From Streptomyces alboniger (lineage in GTDB: Bacteria > Actinomycetota > Actinomycetes > Streptomycetales > Streptomycetaceae): a DNA stretch of 64,000 nt. The translations under genes were made by a program, and so were the position numbers. Within the stretch, counting starts at the first letter, position 1, and every line of letters starts with the position of its first letter. The stretch lies in NCBI RefSeq assembly GCF_008704395.1, contig NZ_CP023695.1:868001-932000 (forward strand), read 5' to 3'. A model generated the notes under the pieces. The model made no database searches. It was given only the letters and a program-made list of their open reading frames with translations, and was not told the origin of the DNA. Positions 23,350-32,863 of the stretch are shown piece by piece.

Positions 23350-25497
23350 GTGCACGTGACCTCCCCTTCCTTCATCCAGTCCGGGATGAGGTATCTCTGT
23401 CTCCTCGGCCTCGTGGCCGGAAGCGGCCTGTCGGCCGTGCCCGCCGCGCACGCCAAGCCGGGCCCCGCGCCGGACAGGGCCGCCGCGGCCGCCGCAGCGA
23501 AGCCCCTGCCCGGGGGGCTCGGCCCGTGTGTGCCGGGCAACTGCCCGCCCGACGGCTACCCGCCCGTCCACAACGGGGCGATCCGGTGGCGCGACGCCGG
23601 CATCAACATGTACGTGGGCAAGGACTTCCTCGTCCGCGAGCGGGCCGCGGAGGCCGAGGGGCGTGTCGTCGTCCTCGGCGACTTCGACCAGGACAAGGCG
23701 ACGGGCTTCAGCGCCGTCTACAACGTCGGCGAGGCCGGTGTCGGCTCCCGCGTGGCGCCTCCGGTGGGCTCGGACTGGCTCACCACCGGAGGGGACGTGA
23801 GGGTCGGCGCCGGGGAGCGGCTGCTCGCCGAGGGCGGTGTCGTGCGCCATGCCGGCGACGCCTCCGGCAGGATCCTCGGCACCCTGCGCAAGGACCCCGA
23901 CGCGGCCGCCCCGTACGCTCCGCTGCGGGACGAACTGACGGAGGCCAGCCAGTGCTACGCCCACCCCGGGGGCGGTACGCGCACGCCCACCGGCACGGTC
24001 GTGCACGCGGGCGGCGAGACGCTGTTCACCGGTGACGGCATCTCCGCGCTCCAGGTCTTCAACGTCGACTTCGACCTGATGAGCGGCAGCGGCGGCCAGG
24101 AGGGCATCCGCTTCGCGGGCATCCCGGACGGCGCCACCGTACTGGTCAATGTGCTCGGCACGGCCCGTACCATCAACACCTACAGCGGCACCATCGACGA
24201 CAGCAGCCCGTTCAACCAGCTGCGCGGCCGTCTGCTGTGGAACTTCCCCGACGCCACGTCCGTCGAGTTCAAGGGCACCGGCCAGTTCCAGGGCAGCGTC
24301 CTGGTCGGAAACCAGCGCTCCATGACGACGGTCAGCGTGCCGGGCATGAACGGCCGCTTCTTCACCACCGGCTCGCTCACCCACACCAGTTCGGCGTCGG
24401 GTGGCGGGGGCCAGGAGTTCCACAACTACCCCTTCGACGGGGACCTGCCCGACTGCGGCGACCCCGTCACCACCGGCCAGGTCGAGGTCGTCAAGAAGGA
24501 CGAGGACGACGGGGACCGGCTCGCGGGCGCCGAGTTCGAGCTGTGGCGGGAGTCCAACGGCGTCGACGGCTTGCAGACCCGCGGCGACGACGCCGACACG
24601 AAGGTCGGCGGCGACTGCGTCACCGAGGCGGCCGGCACGTGCGCACGCACGGTGCCGCTCGGCACGTACTACTGGCGCGAGACCAAGGCCCCGAGCGGCT
24701 ACGAGCTTCCCGCGCCGAACGTGTTCGGCCCGCTGGAGCTGACCGCGGCGAACGCCTCCGACGGCGTGTCGGTCACGGCGACGAACGAGAAGGAGGACGA
24801 CGACGTCACGGAGGGCGACGTCACCGTCGTGAAGAAGGACAAGAAGACGGGCCTGCCGCTCGCCGGTGCCGTCTTCCAGCTGTGGCGCGAGACCAACGGC
24901 ACCCCGGGCCTCCAGCGGCGCGGCACGGACCCCGACACCGCGACGGGCGCGCCGTGCACGACGGGCTCCGCGGGCCGGTGCCGCACGAGCGTCCCCCTCG
25001 GGACGTACTACTGGGTCGAGACGAAGGCGCCGGACGGCTATGTCCTTCCCGACCCGGCGGTCTTCGGTCCGCTGGTCCTGACCGAGGCGAGCGCCTCGGG
25101 CGGCGTGTCCGTCGAGGCGTTCAACGCCACGCGGGACGAGCCCACCACGACGGGCAGGCTCACGGTCCTGAAGAAGGACAAGAAGACGAACAAGCCGCTG
25201 GCCGGTGCCGTCTTCCAGCTGTGGCGCGAGACCAACGGCACCCCGGGCCTCCAGACGACGGGCGGTCGCCGGGACAGCCTCGTCGACCGGGGCTGTGCGA
25301 CGGACGGCCGGGGCCGGTGCGAGTTCCAGGGGCTCGACCTCGGCTCGTACTACCTCAAGGAGACCGCCGTTCCCGACGGTTACGTGCTGCCCCGCAAGAC
25401 GGTGAGCGGACCGCACGAAGTCACCAGGGGCAATGCCGCCACGGGCGTCACGGTGAAGCTCACCAACGAGCGCGGCGGAGGCAAGAAGGGCAAGTAG
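23350..25497 (+). CDS. Secreted choice-of-anchor-A adhesin with three SpaA isopeptide domains
   Basis: A 715-residue surface-type protein. After a signal peptide (cleavage near AHA-KP), residues about 70-365 form a choice-of-anchor-A domain ([21 protein letters not shown] at its start, [13 protein letters not shown] and FQGSVLVG later). Three SpaA/prealbumin-like repeats follow at about 378-480, 490-595 and 600-700. Each has the Lys (VVKKD, VVKKD, VLKKD), Glu (ETKAP, ETKAP, ETAVP) and Asn (TNE, FNA, TNE) expected for an intramolecular isopeptide bond. It ends in GGGKKGK with no LPxTG or membrane anchor. GTG at 23350 follows GAGGAG by 5 nt. Confidence 0.87.
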   Translation: MHVTSPSFIQSGMRYLCLLGLVAGSGLSAVPAAHAKPGPAPDRAAAAAAAKPLPGGLGPCVPGNCPPDGYPPVHNGAIRWRDAGINMYVGKDFLVRERAAEAEGRVVVLGDFDQDKATGFSAVYNVGEAGVGSRVAPPVGSDWLTTGGDVRVGAGERLLAEGGVVRHAGDASGRILGTLRKDPDAAAPYAPLRDELTEASQCYAHPGGGTRTPTGTVVHAGGETLFTGDGISALQVFNVDFDLMSGSGGQEGIRFAGIPDGATVLVNVLGTARTINTYSGTIDDSSPFNQLRGRLLWNFPDATSVEFKGTGQFQGSVLVGNQRSMTTVSVPGMNGRFFTTGSLTHTSSASGGGGQEFHNYPFDGDLPDCGDPVTTGQVEVVKKDEDDGDRLAGAEFELWRESNGVDGLQTRGDDADTKVGGDCVTEAAGTCARTVPLGTYYWRETKAPSGYELPAPNVFGPLELTAANASDGVSVTATNEKEDDDVTEGDVTVVKKDKKTGLPLAGAVFQLWRETNGTPGLQRRGTDPDTATGAPCTTGSAGRCRTSVPLGTYYWVETKAPDGYVLPDPAVFGPLVLTEASASGGVSVEAFNATRDEPTTTGRLTVLKKDKKTNKPLAGAVFQLWRETNGTPGLQTTGGRRDSLVDRGCATDGRGRCEFQGLDLGSYYLKETAVPDGYVLPRKTVSGPHEVTRGNAATGVTVKLTNERGGGKKGK

Positions 25498-25517
25498 GAG
25501 CATGCGAGGCGTGACGG

Positions 25518-25555
25518 AACCGGGTACGGGTGGTGTCAGCCGCCCGTACCCGGTT
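25518..25555. terminator. Bidirectional terminator between adhesin and L,D-transpeptidase genes
   Basis: A 13-bp perfect stem AACCGGGTACGGG/CCCGTACCCGGTT (25518-25530 with 25543-25555) sits between convergent genes. The transpeptidase stop codon (25536-25538) is in the loop. Confidence 0.7.
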
Positions 25556-26222
25556 TCGTCCCCCAGATGAACAGGTGGTCGTCCTTCTTCAGGAGCCGGT
25601 ACAGCCGCTCGGCGTCGCCCAGCGCGAGGTTCACGCAGCCGCCCGAGCCGGAGGAGAAGAGGTCCGAGCGGGTGCCGTGCAGGGCCTGGCCGCCGTTGAA
25701 GAACTGCGCGAACGGCATGGGGACGTTGTAGAGGGTGGAGAAGTGGTCGCGGTTCTTCCAGTAGACGCGATGCCATCCGCGCCGGGTCTCCAGTCCGTCG
25801 CGGCCGCTGCGGACCGGCACGGGGTCGAAGACCAGTCGGCGTCCGGTCTGTGTCCACAGGATCTGCCGGGTCAGGTCCACGCAGGTGACCCGGTACGACC
25901 TGATGGGGCAGTTGCGCCGCTCGGCGGGGTCGCGCCGGATCCGGTCCGCGACGACGAACCGGTAGGTGCGCAGGGAGGCACGCCCGTCCGCGGGGCTGAT
26001 GCCGAGGCGCTGTTGCAGACGGCGGATGGCCACGCAGTCGGCCGCGGACTGCCTCCCGTCGACCGGCAGCCCCAGTTCACTCTCCAGTTCGCGCTGGTAG
26101 GGGGCGGTGCCCGCGTCGCACGGCGGTTCGGGAGCCGGGGCTCCCACCGCGGCCGAGGGCGGGACGGCCGCGAGGGAGGCGGCCAAGGACAGGGCGGCGA
26201 TCGACGAGGTGACCCAGCGCAT
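25536..26222 (-). CDS. Secreted L,D-transpeptidase (YkuD domain)
   Basis: A 228-residue exported protein with a signal peptide (to about AVGAPAP), a peptidoglycan-binding-like helical segment (VAIRRLQQRLGI near residue 65) and a C-terminal YkuD domain. The catalytic signature is HGTRSDLFSSGSGGCVNL with Cys as nucleophile. It would form 3-3 cross-links or attach proteins to peptidoglycan. It is convergent with the adhesin gene, which lacks a sortase signal; a functional link is only a possibility. Confidence 0.87.
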   Translation of the reverse strand: MRWVTSSIAALSLAASLAAVPPSAAVGAPAPEPPCDAGTAPYQRELESELGLPVDGRQSAADCVAIRRLQQRLGISPADGRASLRTYRFVVADRIRRDPAERRNCPIRSYRVTCVDLTRQILWTQTGRRLVFDPVPVRSGRDGLETRRGWHRVYWKNRDHFSTLYNVPMPFAQFFNGGQALHGTRSDLFSSGSGGCVNLALGDAERLYRLLKKDDHLFIWGTKPGTGG

Positions 26223-26342
26223 CGCCCCAGCTTCACCGCTGCGCGGCCGTACGAGCGGCGACACGACCCGACAATCCCACGATTGGTCCACGTGTACCCC
26301 CGTGCAACCCTGTCGCAACGTGCCGAGAGGGAGGGTCGTGTC

Positions 26343-26723
26343 ATGGACCGTCAGGAGAGCCCCGAGAGCAAGAACGCGCCCCGCGTGGAGCTGACCCCCG
26401 CCGCCGCCGGCCTGCTGCGACGGCTGCGGGAGGCGCACGGGCCGCTGATGTTCCATCAGTCCGGCGGCTGCTGCGACGGCAGCGCACCCATGTGCTACCC
26501 CGAGGGGGAGTTCCGTACCGGTGACTCCGACGTACTTCTCGCGTCGCTGACCGTGGATGGGGTGGCGGAGCCCATAACCTTCTGGATGTCGAGGAGCCAG
26601 TACGAATTGTGGAGCCACACCCGGCTGATCGTGGATGTCGTGCCGGGGCGCGGCAGCGGCTTCTCGCTGGAGGCGCCGGAAGGCGTACGTTTTCTGATCC
26701 GTTCCCGGATGGTGGGGGCATAG
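26343..26723 (+). CDS. DUF779 family protein
   Basis: A 126-residue cytosolic protein. MFHQSGGCCDGSAPMCYP, with three Cys, and the ending SGFSLEAPEGVRFLIRSR are the DUF779 signature. Genes of this family normally sit beside an aldehyde dehydrogenase gene; no such gene is in this window. The function is not established. ATG at 26343 follows GAGAGGGAGG. Confidence 0.85.
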   Translation: MDRQESPESKNAPRVELTPAAAGLLRRLREAHGPLMFHQSGGCCDGSAPMCYPEGEFRTGDSDVLLASLTVDGVAEPITFWMSRSQYELWSHTRLIVDVVPGRGSGFSLEAPEGVRFLIRSRMVGA

Positions 26724-26794
26724 CCGCCGACCTCTGGTGAACTCCGCTGACCGCTGGGACAGTTGGGTGGCCCGGCCGACCCCAGGGGGAATCT

Positions 26795-28072
26795 GTGACA
26801 CGGCAGACGCAGCACGGCGGACGGTTCAGAGCGGCGCTCGCCCTCGTCTCCACGCTCGGCGCGCTGGCCGGTGCGGCTCTCACGGGAGCGGCACCGGCCA
26901 GCGGCGCTGTGGAGAAGGAGCGGCAGCCGGCGGCCACGAGGATCGCGCCGGGTGTCGAGTACCGCTCCTTCGACATCCCGGCCTCGCGCGGCACCGCACG
27001 CGCCCATGTGCTCGACGTCGACCTGCGCGATCCGCGCACCCGTGTCGGCCTGCTCTACCCGGGCAAGGTCGCGGCGCGCTCGCCCGTCTCCGCGCTCGCG
27101 GACGGGGCCGGCGCGGTCGGCGGGATCAACGGCGACTTCTTCAACATCACCGAGACCCAGCATCCCGGTGTCGAGGCGACCGGCGCGCCGGTCGGCCCGA
27201 TGATCGCGAACGGTCGTGCGCTGAAGGCCGCCGTCCCCGACGGGCAGCGCTTCGGTCCCGCCATGCCGCCGGGCGTCACCACCCGGGCCGTGCTGGGGGT
27301 GGGGACCGACCGCAGAGCGCGTCTTGGCGACCTCGCGCTGGACGGGGAGGTACGCACCCGGGGCTCCCGCCTCCCGCTGGGCGGGCTCAACCAGTACGCC
27401 CTGCCGGTGGGTTCCGTCGGCGCGTTCACCAGCGACTGGGGTGCCGTCTCGCGGGTGCGTGCGACGTGCGGCACGGACACGAGCCGCGGTGCGCCCTGTA
27501 GCACGGACACACACGAGGTGACGGTCCGCCACGGGCGTGTCGTGGCCTCGGCCGACACGCCGGGCACCGGCCCGATCGCCCCCGGCAGCACGGTCCTGGT
27601 CGGCCGCGAGGCGGGCGCGCAGGAGCTTCGCAAGCTGTCGGAGGGTGACCGGGTGGGGGTCAGGCACCGCCTGGTGGCCGCCGATTCGCGTGTTCCCTTC
27701 CGCTTCGCGCTCGGCGGCTACCCCGTGCTGCGGGGCGGCGCGCCACTGCCCGGCCTGGACACGACCGCGTCGGCGGTGCGCACCGCGGCCGGGATCTCCG
27801 ACGGCGGCCGGCGTCTGGTGCTGCTCTCGCTCGACGGCTCGCCGGAGTTCCGTACGGGCCTGACGATCGCCGAGGTGGCGCGGACCTTGCGGGAGCTGGG
27901 CGCGAGCGACGGCTTCAGCCTGGACGGCGGCGGCTCGTCCACCCTGGTCTCCGCCACGTCCACGCTGGTCGCGCGGGCCCCGGGGGCCGATGCCGTGACC
28001 GTGCGCAACAACCCGAGCGGCGGGGTGGAGCGTCCGGTGCCGAACGGCATCGGCGTCTTCTCCGGGAAGTGA
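26795..28072 (+). CDS. Secreted phosphodiester glycosidase (NAGPA-like)
   Basis: A 425-residue exported protein. After the signal peptide (to about ASGAVE), the domain shows GGINGDFFNI near residue 110, YPVLRGG near 309, and FSLDGGGSSTLV near 372, the conserved elements of the NAGPA-type phosphodiester alpha-N-acetylglucosaminidase family. Bacterial members are thought to act on cell-wall or exopolysaccharide phosphodiesters. GTG at 26795 follows GGGGGAA. Convergent with the next gene, with an 18-nt gap. Confidence 0.83.
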   Translation: MTRQTQHGGRFRAALALVSTLGALAGAALTGAAPASGAVEKERQPAATRIAPGVEYRSFDIPASRGTARAHVLDVDLRDPRTRVGLLYPGKVAARSPVSALADGAGAVGGINGDFFNITETQHPGVEATGAPVGPMIANGRALKAAVPDGQRFGPAMPPGVTTRAVLGVGTDRRARLGDLALDGEVRTRGSRLPLGGLNQYALPVGSVGAFTSDWGAVSRVRATCGTDTSRGAPCSTDTHEVTVRHGRVVASADTPGTGPIAPGSTVLVGREAGAQELRKLSEGDRVGVRHRLVAADSRVPFRFALGGYPVLRGGAPLPGLDTTASAVRTAAGISDGGRRLVLLSLDGSPEFRTGLTIAEVARTLRELGASDGFSLDGGGSSTLVSATSTLVARAPGADAVTVRNNPSGGVERPVPNGIGVFSGK

Positions 28073-28090
28073 AGGCCGCGCCCCGCGGGC

Positions 28091-29659
28091 TCACTCCGTG
28101 TCCCGCACCGCCACCAGGCCGTTGAAGACGCCCACGTAGGCCGTGCCGTCGGGGCCCAGTGTCACGGGCGCCCAGTTGTTGTCGTACGCGACGCCCGTAC
28201 CGGCGAGCCGCTTCCATCTGGTGTCGCCGGTGCGGAAGTCGACAGCGGTGAGGTACCAGGCGTCGACACCGAGGCTGTTGGGCTCCTTGGTGTAGAAGTA
28301 CAGCAGGCCGTTGCCGGTGGAGAGTTTGGGCACGGTGGAGGGGGCGCGCACGTCGCTCTCCCAGACCGTGTCGCAGCCGCTGCCGTCCTCGCGCACGTCG
28401 ATCCGGCTGACACCGCCGACGACGCTGCGGCCGAGGGTGAGCGAGGTGATGTTCTCGTAGCCGTAGTTGTTCTCGACGACGAGGCTGTCTCCCCAGGTGA
28501 TCAGCGAGTTGTCGGTGGTGGAGGCGCCGGAGCCGAAGACGGGGACCTTGCAGACGAGCCGCTTGCCGGCCGGTACGCCGGCGCCGCGCCGATAGACGAG
28601 GACGTTCATCCGGTCGTCGGCGTTGTCGGTGATCGCCACGTACTCGTCGCGGGCACCGAAGAGGTCGGGCGTGGTGCCCGAGCCCTGGTTCACCGAGCCG
28701 GGTTTGGTGCCGGTGCCGCGGTCGTACGTCTCGCGCCAGAGGACCTTCGGCGTCCCGTCGGGGGCGGCACGGAAGCTGTAGAGGGCGTGGTCGGAGACGA
28801 TGGAGACGCCGTCCTCGGCGACGGAGAAGGAGTTCTGGATCTCCTCGCCGTCGAGGCGCACGGCCCTGATGTCACCGGAGGCGGGGTCGACGGTCCCGAC
28901 GCGGCCCTGCCGTGTCACCCACCAGATGCGCCCGTCCCAGTCCGGCATCACGGACGTGACCGGGTCACATTCGCCACTGGGGTAGAGATTTGACCAGGTA
29001 ACGCAGTCGTGCGGGACGTGTGCCGTGAGGTCCCACTCCTTGTCGACGACGAAGCGCCACCCGCCGTCGGCGGTCCGCTCGTGCGCGAGCCGGACGATGT
29101 GCTGCCGGGAGTCGGCGAGGACGAGCCGGTCCCTGTCGTCGAGGTAGGAATAGGCGCCCCCCGAGGTGTCCTTGAAGATCTTGGAGAAGTCCAGCCGGGT
29201 GATGGCCTCGACAGTGGAGGGGCGCTGGGGCAGCTTGTACTCGGCGAGCGTGTCCAGCGTCCTGGGGTCGAGCAGCTTGACCAGGAAGCCGGTGAAGGTG
29301 CCGCAGACGGTGATGATCCGGCCGTCCCGGTCGAAGGTGACGGTCGCGCACTCGCCGCCGAGCGCCGCCATCTTCTCGCTGTCGACCTCCGGCCGCCTCC
29401 CGAGCGGGCCGCTCCAGGGGTACGTACCGCTGCCCGCCGCGTCGGCGTGCATGCCGCTGCGGCCGTTCGCGGCGAGGTGGGGGTGCTGGGGCAGCGGGGT
29501 GCCGGGCAGCGGGCGGGCGGCGGCGGGCGCCCCCTCGTAGCTCTTGACGAGCCGGTGCCCGGGCGCTTTGGGGATGTCGTCGGCGTACGCGGGGACGGCG
29601 AGGGACACGGACAGGGCGAGGACACTGGCGAGGACGAGGCGGCGCGGTCTGCTGGACAT
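28091..29659 (-). CDS. Secreted beta-propeller-like protein, function unknown
   Basis: A 522-residue exported protein (signal MSSRPRRLVLASVLAL, cleavage near AYADD). The body has regularly spaced WD-like strands: VTFDRDGRIITVCGTF, DWDGRIWWVTRQGRVGTVDP, SVAEDGVSIVSDHALY and LGPDGTAYVGVFNGLVAVRD, consistent with a quinoprotein-like or lactonase-like propeller. No catalytic motif is recognised. ATG at 29659. Confidence 0.75.
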   Translation of the reverse strand: MSSRPRRLVLASVLALSVSLAVPAYADDIPKAPGHRLVKSYEGAPAAARPLPGTPLPQHPHLAANGRSGMHADAAGSGTYPWSGPLGRRPEVDSEKMAALGGECATVTFDRDGRIITVCGTFTGFLVKLLDPRTLDTLAEYKLPQRPSTVEAITRLDFSKIFKDTSGGAYSYLDDRDRLVLADSRQHIVRLAHERTADGGWRFVVDKEWDLTAHVPHDCVTWSNLYPSGECDPVTSVMPDWDGRIWWVTRQGRVGTVDPASGDIRAVRLDGEEIQNSFSVAEDGVSIVSDHALYSFRAAPDGTPKVLWRETYDRGTGTKPGSVNQGSGTTPDLFGARDEYVAITDNADDRMNVLVYRRGAGVPAGKRLVCKVPVFGSGASTTDNSLITWGDSLVVENNYGYENITSLTLGRSVVGGVSRIDVREDGSGCDTVWESDVRAPSTVPKLSTGNGLLYFYTKEPNSLGVDAWYLTAVDFRTGDTRWKRLAGTGVAYDNNWAPVTLGPDGTAYVGVFNGLVAVRDTE

Positions 29660-29738
29660 GCGCCGAAGCTAGAGCGAGCCCCTTGAAGTGTCCATGAAAC
29701 GGCGTCAGTTGTTCATGAACCCGCAAGGAAGGGCACGG

Positions 29739-29933
29739 TCACGGCTGGATTCCGCTGACGATGTCGGCGGTGGCCGTCAGACCGTCCTGGATGGTCGGCG
29801 CCATGCTCGTGCTCGCGAGGTAGAAACCGAGCAGCAGGCAGACGATGGCGTGCGAGAGCTTGAGTGCTCCGTTGCGCAGAAAGACCACCGCAAGGATCAC
29901 GAGCAGCAGTACGACAGAGATCGAAACGGCCAT
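29739..29933 (-). CDS. Small conserved membrane protein
   Basis: A 64-residue protein with two hydrophobic segments (VSISVVLLLVILAVVFL and IVCLLLGFYLAST) and a short C-terminal tail, DGLTATADIVSGIQP. ATG at 29933 follows GGAGGAG by about 8 nt. I recall near-identical small proteins in many Streptomyces genomes, without known function. Confidence 0.75.
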   Translation of the reverse strand: MAVSISVVLLLVILAVVFLRNGALKLSHAIVCLLLGFYLASTSMAPTIQDGLTATADIVSGIQP

Positions 29934-30062
29934 GGGAAGTACCTCCTCCGCCACGCGGGACCGCGGCTTCCGGCCGTCAGTGTGGCGCAGCGGAGGGGGC
30001 GTCCGGGTCTCTGACCTGTGCTCCGAACGGGTTCTACTTGCGCGGAGGTTGATCCGTGGAGA

Positions 30063-30935
30063 TCAGCCGCGACGGGCGTCGAGGAAGGCTTCGAGCCCCG
30101 CGAGGTCATCGGTGTTGAGGTGATCGACACCGGCGGCGAGCAGTTCGCCCCAGACCGCGTCACGCTGCGGGCCCGGCAGGTCCGGCGTCGCCCAGAACCG
30201 GACGCGCTGCCCGCGCTTGTGGGCGGAGGAGACGATGCCGCGCAGCTTGTCGCGCTCGGCCGCGGGGATCGGGCCCGTGCCCTGCCAGCTGAAGTTGAGC
30301 GACCAGTTGTCGCTGATCAGCGGGATGAGCGAGGCGGGTGCCGCGGTGCCGAGGTCGGCGAGGCGGCCGTCGTAGAAGGCGTACCGCACCTGCTGCGCCT
30401 CCATCGGGGCGCGCGCGGCGCGGTGGCCGGAGACGACGGCCGTGACCGCGGAACGGCGCACCTTTCCGTGGACGTACGACGTGAACAGGTGGCGGTAGGG
30501 CCGCAGATGGCGGTGGAGCTCGGCGTACGTCGAGGCGCCTTCGGTCTTGATGTCGATGAGGAGCTGGAAGGGCGGGTGGTGACAGCCCCGGTAGACAGAG
30601 CCGTGCTGGGCGCGTATGCGGGCCGCGAGCGGCTCCAGGTAGAGGGATTCGAGGGTGCGGGAGGGGTCGAGGTCCACCGGGTCGTGGGCGACCAGGAGCT
30701 GTCCGTCGACGAGGAAGATGTCGGCCTCGACGCTGCCGAAGCGGTGGTCGAGGGCGTCGAGGAGGGGCCGTGGGTGTTCGTAGTCGTTGTGGGCGTGGGC
30801 GCGGATCAGGGGGCGGGGACGCGGGCGCGGGTGGCGGCCGCGTTCGCCCGCCTGCGCGTGGGTGGAGAGCACGGCACTGCCCGCGAGGGCGGCGCCGAGG
30901 GTGGTGAGGGCTCTGCGACGGGTGGTGAGGGCCAT
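30063..30935 (-). CDS. Secreted PI-PLC/GDPD-like phosphodiesterase
   Basis: A 290-residue protein. MALTTRRRALTTLGAALAGS is a Tat-like signal. AHAHNDYEHPRPLLDAL near residue 47, then SVEADIFLVDGQLLVAHD near 68, and LLIDIKTEG near 125 match the TIM-barrel glycerophosphodiester phosphodiesterase/PLC superfamily with His, Glu and Asp ligands. It probably hydrolyses phosphodiester lipids or headgroups outside the cell. Its start is 67 nt from a dispersed repeat. Confidence 0.83.
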   Translation of the reverse strand: MALTTRRRALTTLGAALAGSAVLSTHAQAGERGRHPRPRPRPLIRAHAHNDYEHPRPLLDALDHRFGSVEADIFLVDGQLLVAHDPVDLDPSRTLESLYLEPLAARIRAQHGSVYRGCHHPPFQLLIDIKTEGASTYAELHRHLRPYRHLFTSYVHGKVRRSAVTAVVSGHRAARAPMEAQQVRYAFYDGRLADLGTAAPASLIPLISDNWSLNFSWQGTGPIPAAERDKLRGIVSSAHKRGQRVRFWATPDLPGPQRDAVWGELLAAGVDHLNTDDLAGLEAFLDARRG

Positions 30936-31001
30936 GTCTGCCTCCCGGGGACGGATGAGCGGGGCGCTGGGGGCGCCTCGGAGTACGACGATGAGCGGAG
31001 C

Positions 31002-31083
31002 CTAGGGCGTGTCCGCGAAGTCCCGTCGTCCGCCCGCAGGGCGGGCGTCGCGGCGCAGGCGGGACTCTGCGGACACGCCCTGG
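31002..31083. repeat. Dispersed 82-bp palindromic element, copy 2 (inverted)
   Basis: By eye about 90% identical to the reverse complement of 19578-19659, including CTAGGGCGTGTCCGC at one end and GCGGACACGCCCTGG at the other. The two copies bracket about 11.4 kb in inverted orientation. Confidence 0.75.
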
Positions 31084-31197
31084 TGAGTATGCGGCCGCGC
31101 TCTCGTCAGGACACCTGCTCCGTCCGGGAGTTGGCGTGCTCGACGCCGGGCGTTCACGGCGGCGCGGGTCGCGCCCCGATCGGGGGTGTGTGCCTTC

Positions 31198-31240
31198 AGG
31201 GGCGCGGGGAACTGCGCGACCAGCCACAAACGGCCCGCAC
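31198..31240. repeat. Second dispersed repeat family, copy 1
   Basis: Starts AGGGGCGCGGGGAACTGCGC and ends in ACGGCCCGCA. A diverged inverted copy is at 50045-50086. I recall this GGGGCGCGGGGAACTGCGCGAC sequence as a very common intergenic repeat in Streptomyces. Confidence 0.6.
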
Positions 31241-31266
31241 CCCGCGAACGCCCCTCCGAGGCTCCC

Positions 31267-31923
31267 CTACCCGGCCAACTCCTCCCACCGCACGGTGCGA
31301 TCACACCACCGCTCGAGCAACACCCGGTCATGGCCCACGGCCAGCATCCCCGCACCGGACTCCCGCCGGTACTCCTCCACGACGTGGACGAGTGCCGCCG
31401 TCGTCGACGCGTCGAGCATCGCCGTCATCTCGTCGCAGATGAGCCAACGCGGCCGCAGCACCAGCGCACGCGCCAGACACGCCCGCTGCAACTGGCCGTC
31501 GCTGACCTCGTGCGGCCGCCGCCCCAGCAGGTCCTTGCCGAGGCCGACACGGGCAGTCAGTTCCGGGACGAGGTCCGCGGCCTCCGAGGACCGGCCGACC
31601 GCCCGCAACGGCTCCGCGACGAGGTCCCTCAGTGCCAGCCGGGGGTCGGCGGACAGCCGCGGCTGCTGGAAGACCACGCCGAAGGCGGTGCGCTGCCGGC
31701 GCGGTGCGCGGTGCCGCCAGCCCTGCGCGGCCTCGCCGTCGATGACGACCTGCCCGGCGTCGGGCCGGTGCAACAGCGCCGCGACCCGCGCCAGCGTCGA
31801 CTTGCCGCAGCCGCTGGGGCCGAGGAGCCCGACGGACTCGCCGGGGGCGATGGTGAGATCCACGGACCGGACGACGGGGGCGCGCCGGTCGTATCCGGCG
31901 CTGATGGCACGCAGTTCAAGCAC
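31267..31923 (-). CDS. nikE: ABC transporter ATPase, nickel/peptide type (NikE)
   Basis: A 218-residue ATPase. Walker A is GPSGCGKST near residue 33, the signature region is the degenerate EVSDGQLQRA, and Walker B is WLICDEMT (Glu present). In the Nik/Dpp family the signature is usually LSGGQ, so SDGQ is a mild deviation. GTG at 31923 overlaps the upstream ATPase stop by 8 nt. Last gene of the operon. It powers the permease pair encoded upstream. Confidence 0.83.
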   Translation of the reverse strand: MLELRAISAGYDRRAPVVRSVDLTIAPGESVGLLGPSGCGKSTLARVAALLHRPDAGQVVIDGEAAQGWRHRAPRRQRTAFGVVFQQPRLSADPRLALRDLVAEPLRAVGRSSEAADLVPELTARVGLGKDLLGRRPHEVSDGQLQRACLARALVLRPRWLICDEMTAMLDASTTAALVHVVEEYRRESGAGMLAVGHDRVLLERWCDRTVRWEELAG

Positions 31924-32863
31924 GGGGTGCCTCCAGCACGTCCACGTGGGGGTGGTGGCAGGCGGCCCCGCCGGTGAGCGCGGGCACGGTGGCGCACGCC
32001 GTGTCGGCCCGGTCGCAGCGCGCCGCGAACGCACAGCCCTCGGGGAGCGCGGTCAGCTCGGGCGGCATGCCGGGGATGGGCGTGAACTCCCGCTCGGGCA
32101 GGGCGTTGAGGAGCCCCCGGGCGTAGGGGTGCCGCGGCCCGCGCGCGCCGAAGAAGTCGGCGGCGTCGGCGATCTCGACGACACGGCTCGCGTACATGAC
32201 GGCGACCCGGTCCGCGATGCGCTCGGCGGCGGCCAGGTCGTGGGTGATCAGGAGCAGCGCGCGGTCCTCCCCGACGTGCCGGCGCAGTTCGTCGACGGTG
32301 CGGTCGACGAGGTCGCGGTCGAGGCCGGTGGTGGGCTCGTCGGCGAGCAGCAGCGGTGCGTCGCCGATGAGGGCGAGCGCGGTGGCGGCGCGCTGGGCGA
32401 GGCCGCCGGACAGTTCGTGGGGGTAGCGGTCGAGGTGGCCCGCGGGGAACGCGGCCCGCTCGGCGGCGGCCCGCAGCCGCGGCCCGCGCACGCCTGCCAG
32501 CTCGCGCAGGGTCTCCTCCAGCTGGGAGCGCACGGTGCGGACCGGCGTCAGGTGCGCGGCGGGGCTCTGCGGTACGAGGCCGACGCGCCGCCCGCGGACG
32601 GTGCGGGCGAGGGTGCGCTCGTCGGCGGTGAGCAGATCGGTGTCGCCGAGCAGCGCCGACCCGGCCGTCTCCGCGTTCCCGGGAAGCAGCCCGAGCAGCG
32701 CGGAGGCCAGCACGGACTTGCCGCAGCCGCTCTCGCCGACCAGGGCGAGGCACTCCCCCGCCGCGAGGTCGAAGGTGGCGTCGGTGACGGCGGAGACGTG
32801 GGTGCCGCCCCGCATGCGGAAGCGTACGGACAGGCCCTTGACGGAGAGGACGGGGACCGTCAC
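31916..32863 (-). CDS. nikD: ABC transporter ATPase, nickel/peptide type (NikD)
   Basis: A 315-residue ATPase with GESGCGKS (Walker A), ELSGGLAQR (signature) and LLLADEPT (Walker B). It carries the C-terminal oligopeptide/nickel extension with four Cys-containing elements ending in CAFAARCDRADTAC. GTG at 32863 overlaps the permease stop (GTGA). It pairs with the shorter NikE-type ATPase. Confidence 0.85.
   Translation of the reverse strand: MTVPVLSVKGLSVRFRMRGGTHVSAVTDATFDLAAGECLALVGESGCGKSVLASALLGLLPGNAETAGSALLGDTDLLTADERTLARTVRGRRVGLVPQSPAAHLTPVRTVRSQLEETLRELAGVRGPRLRAAAERAAFPAGHLDRYPHELSGGLAQRAATALALIGDAPLLLADEPTTGLDRDLVDRTVDELRRHVGEDRALLLITHDLAAAERIADRVAVMYASRVVEIADAADFFGARGPRHPYARGLLNALPEREFTPIPGMPPELTALPEGCAFAARCDRADTACATVPALTGGAACHHPHVDVLEAPRA

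Noticed and set aside
23284..25857. Very long open frame opposite the adhesin gene
   Set aside because: Composition is that of an antisense shadow in GC-rich DNA (Arg/Val/Ala/His-rich, no domain), while the plus strand has signal peptide, repeats and conserved domains.
31002..31083. Complete insertion sequence
   Set aside because: Only 82 bp long with no transposase; at most a non-autonomous derivative.
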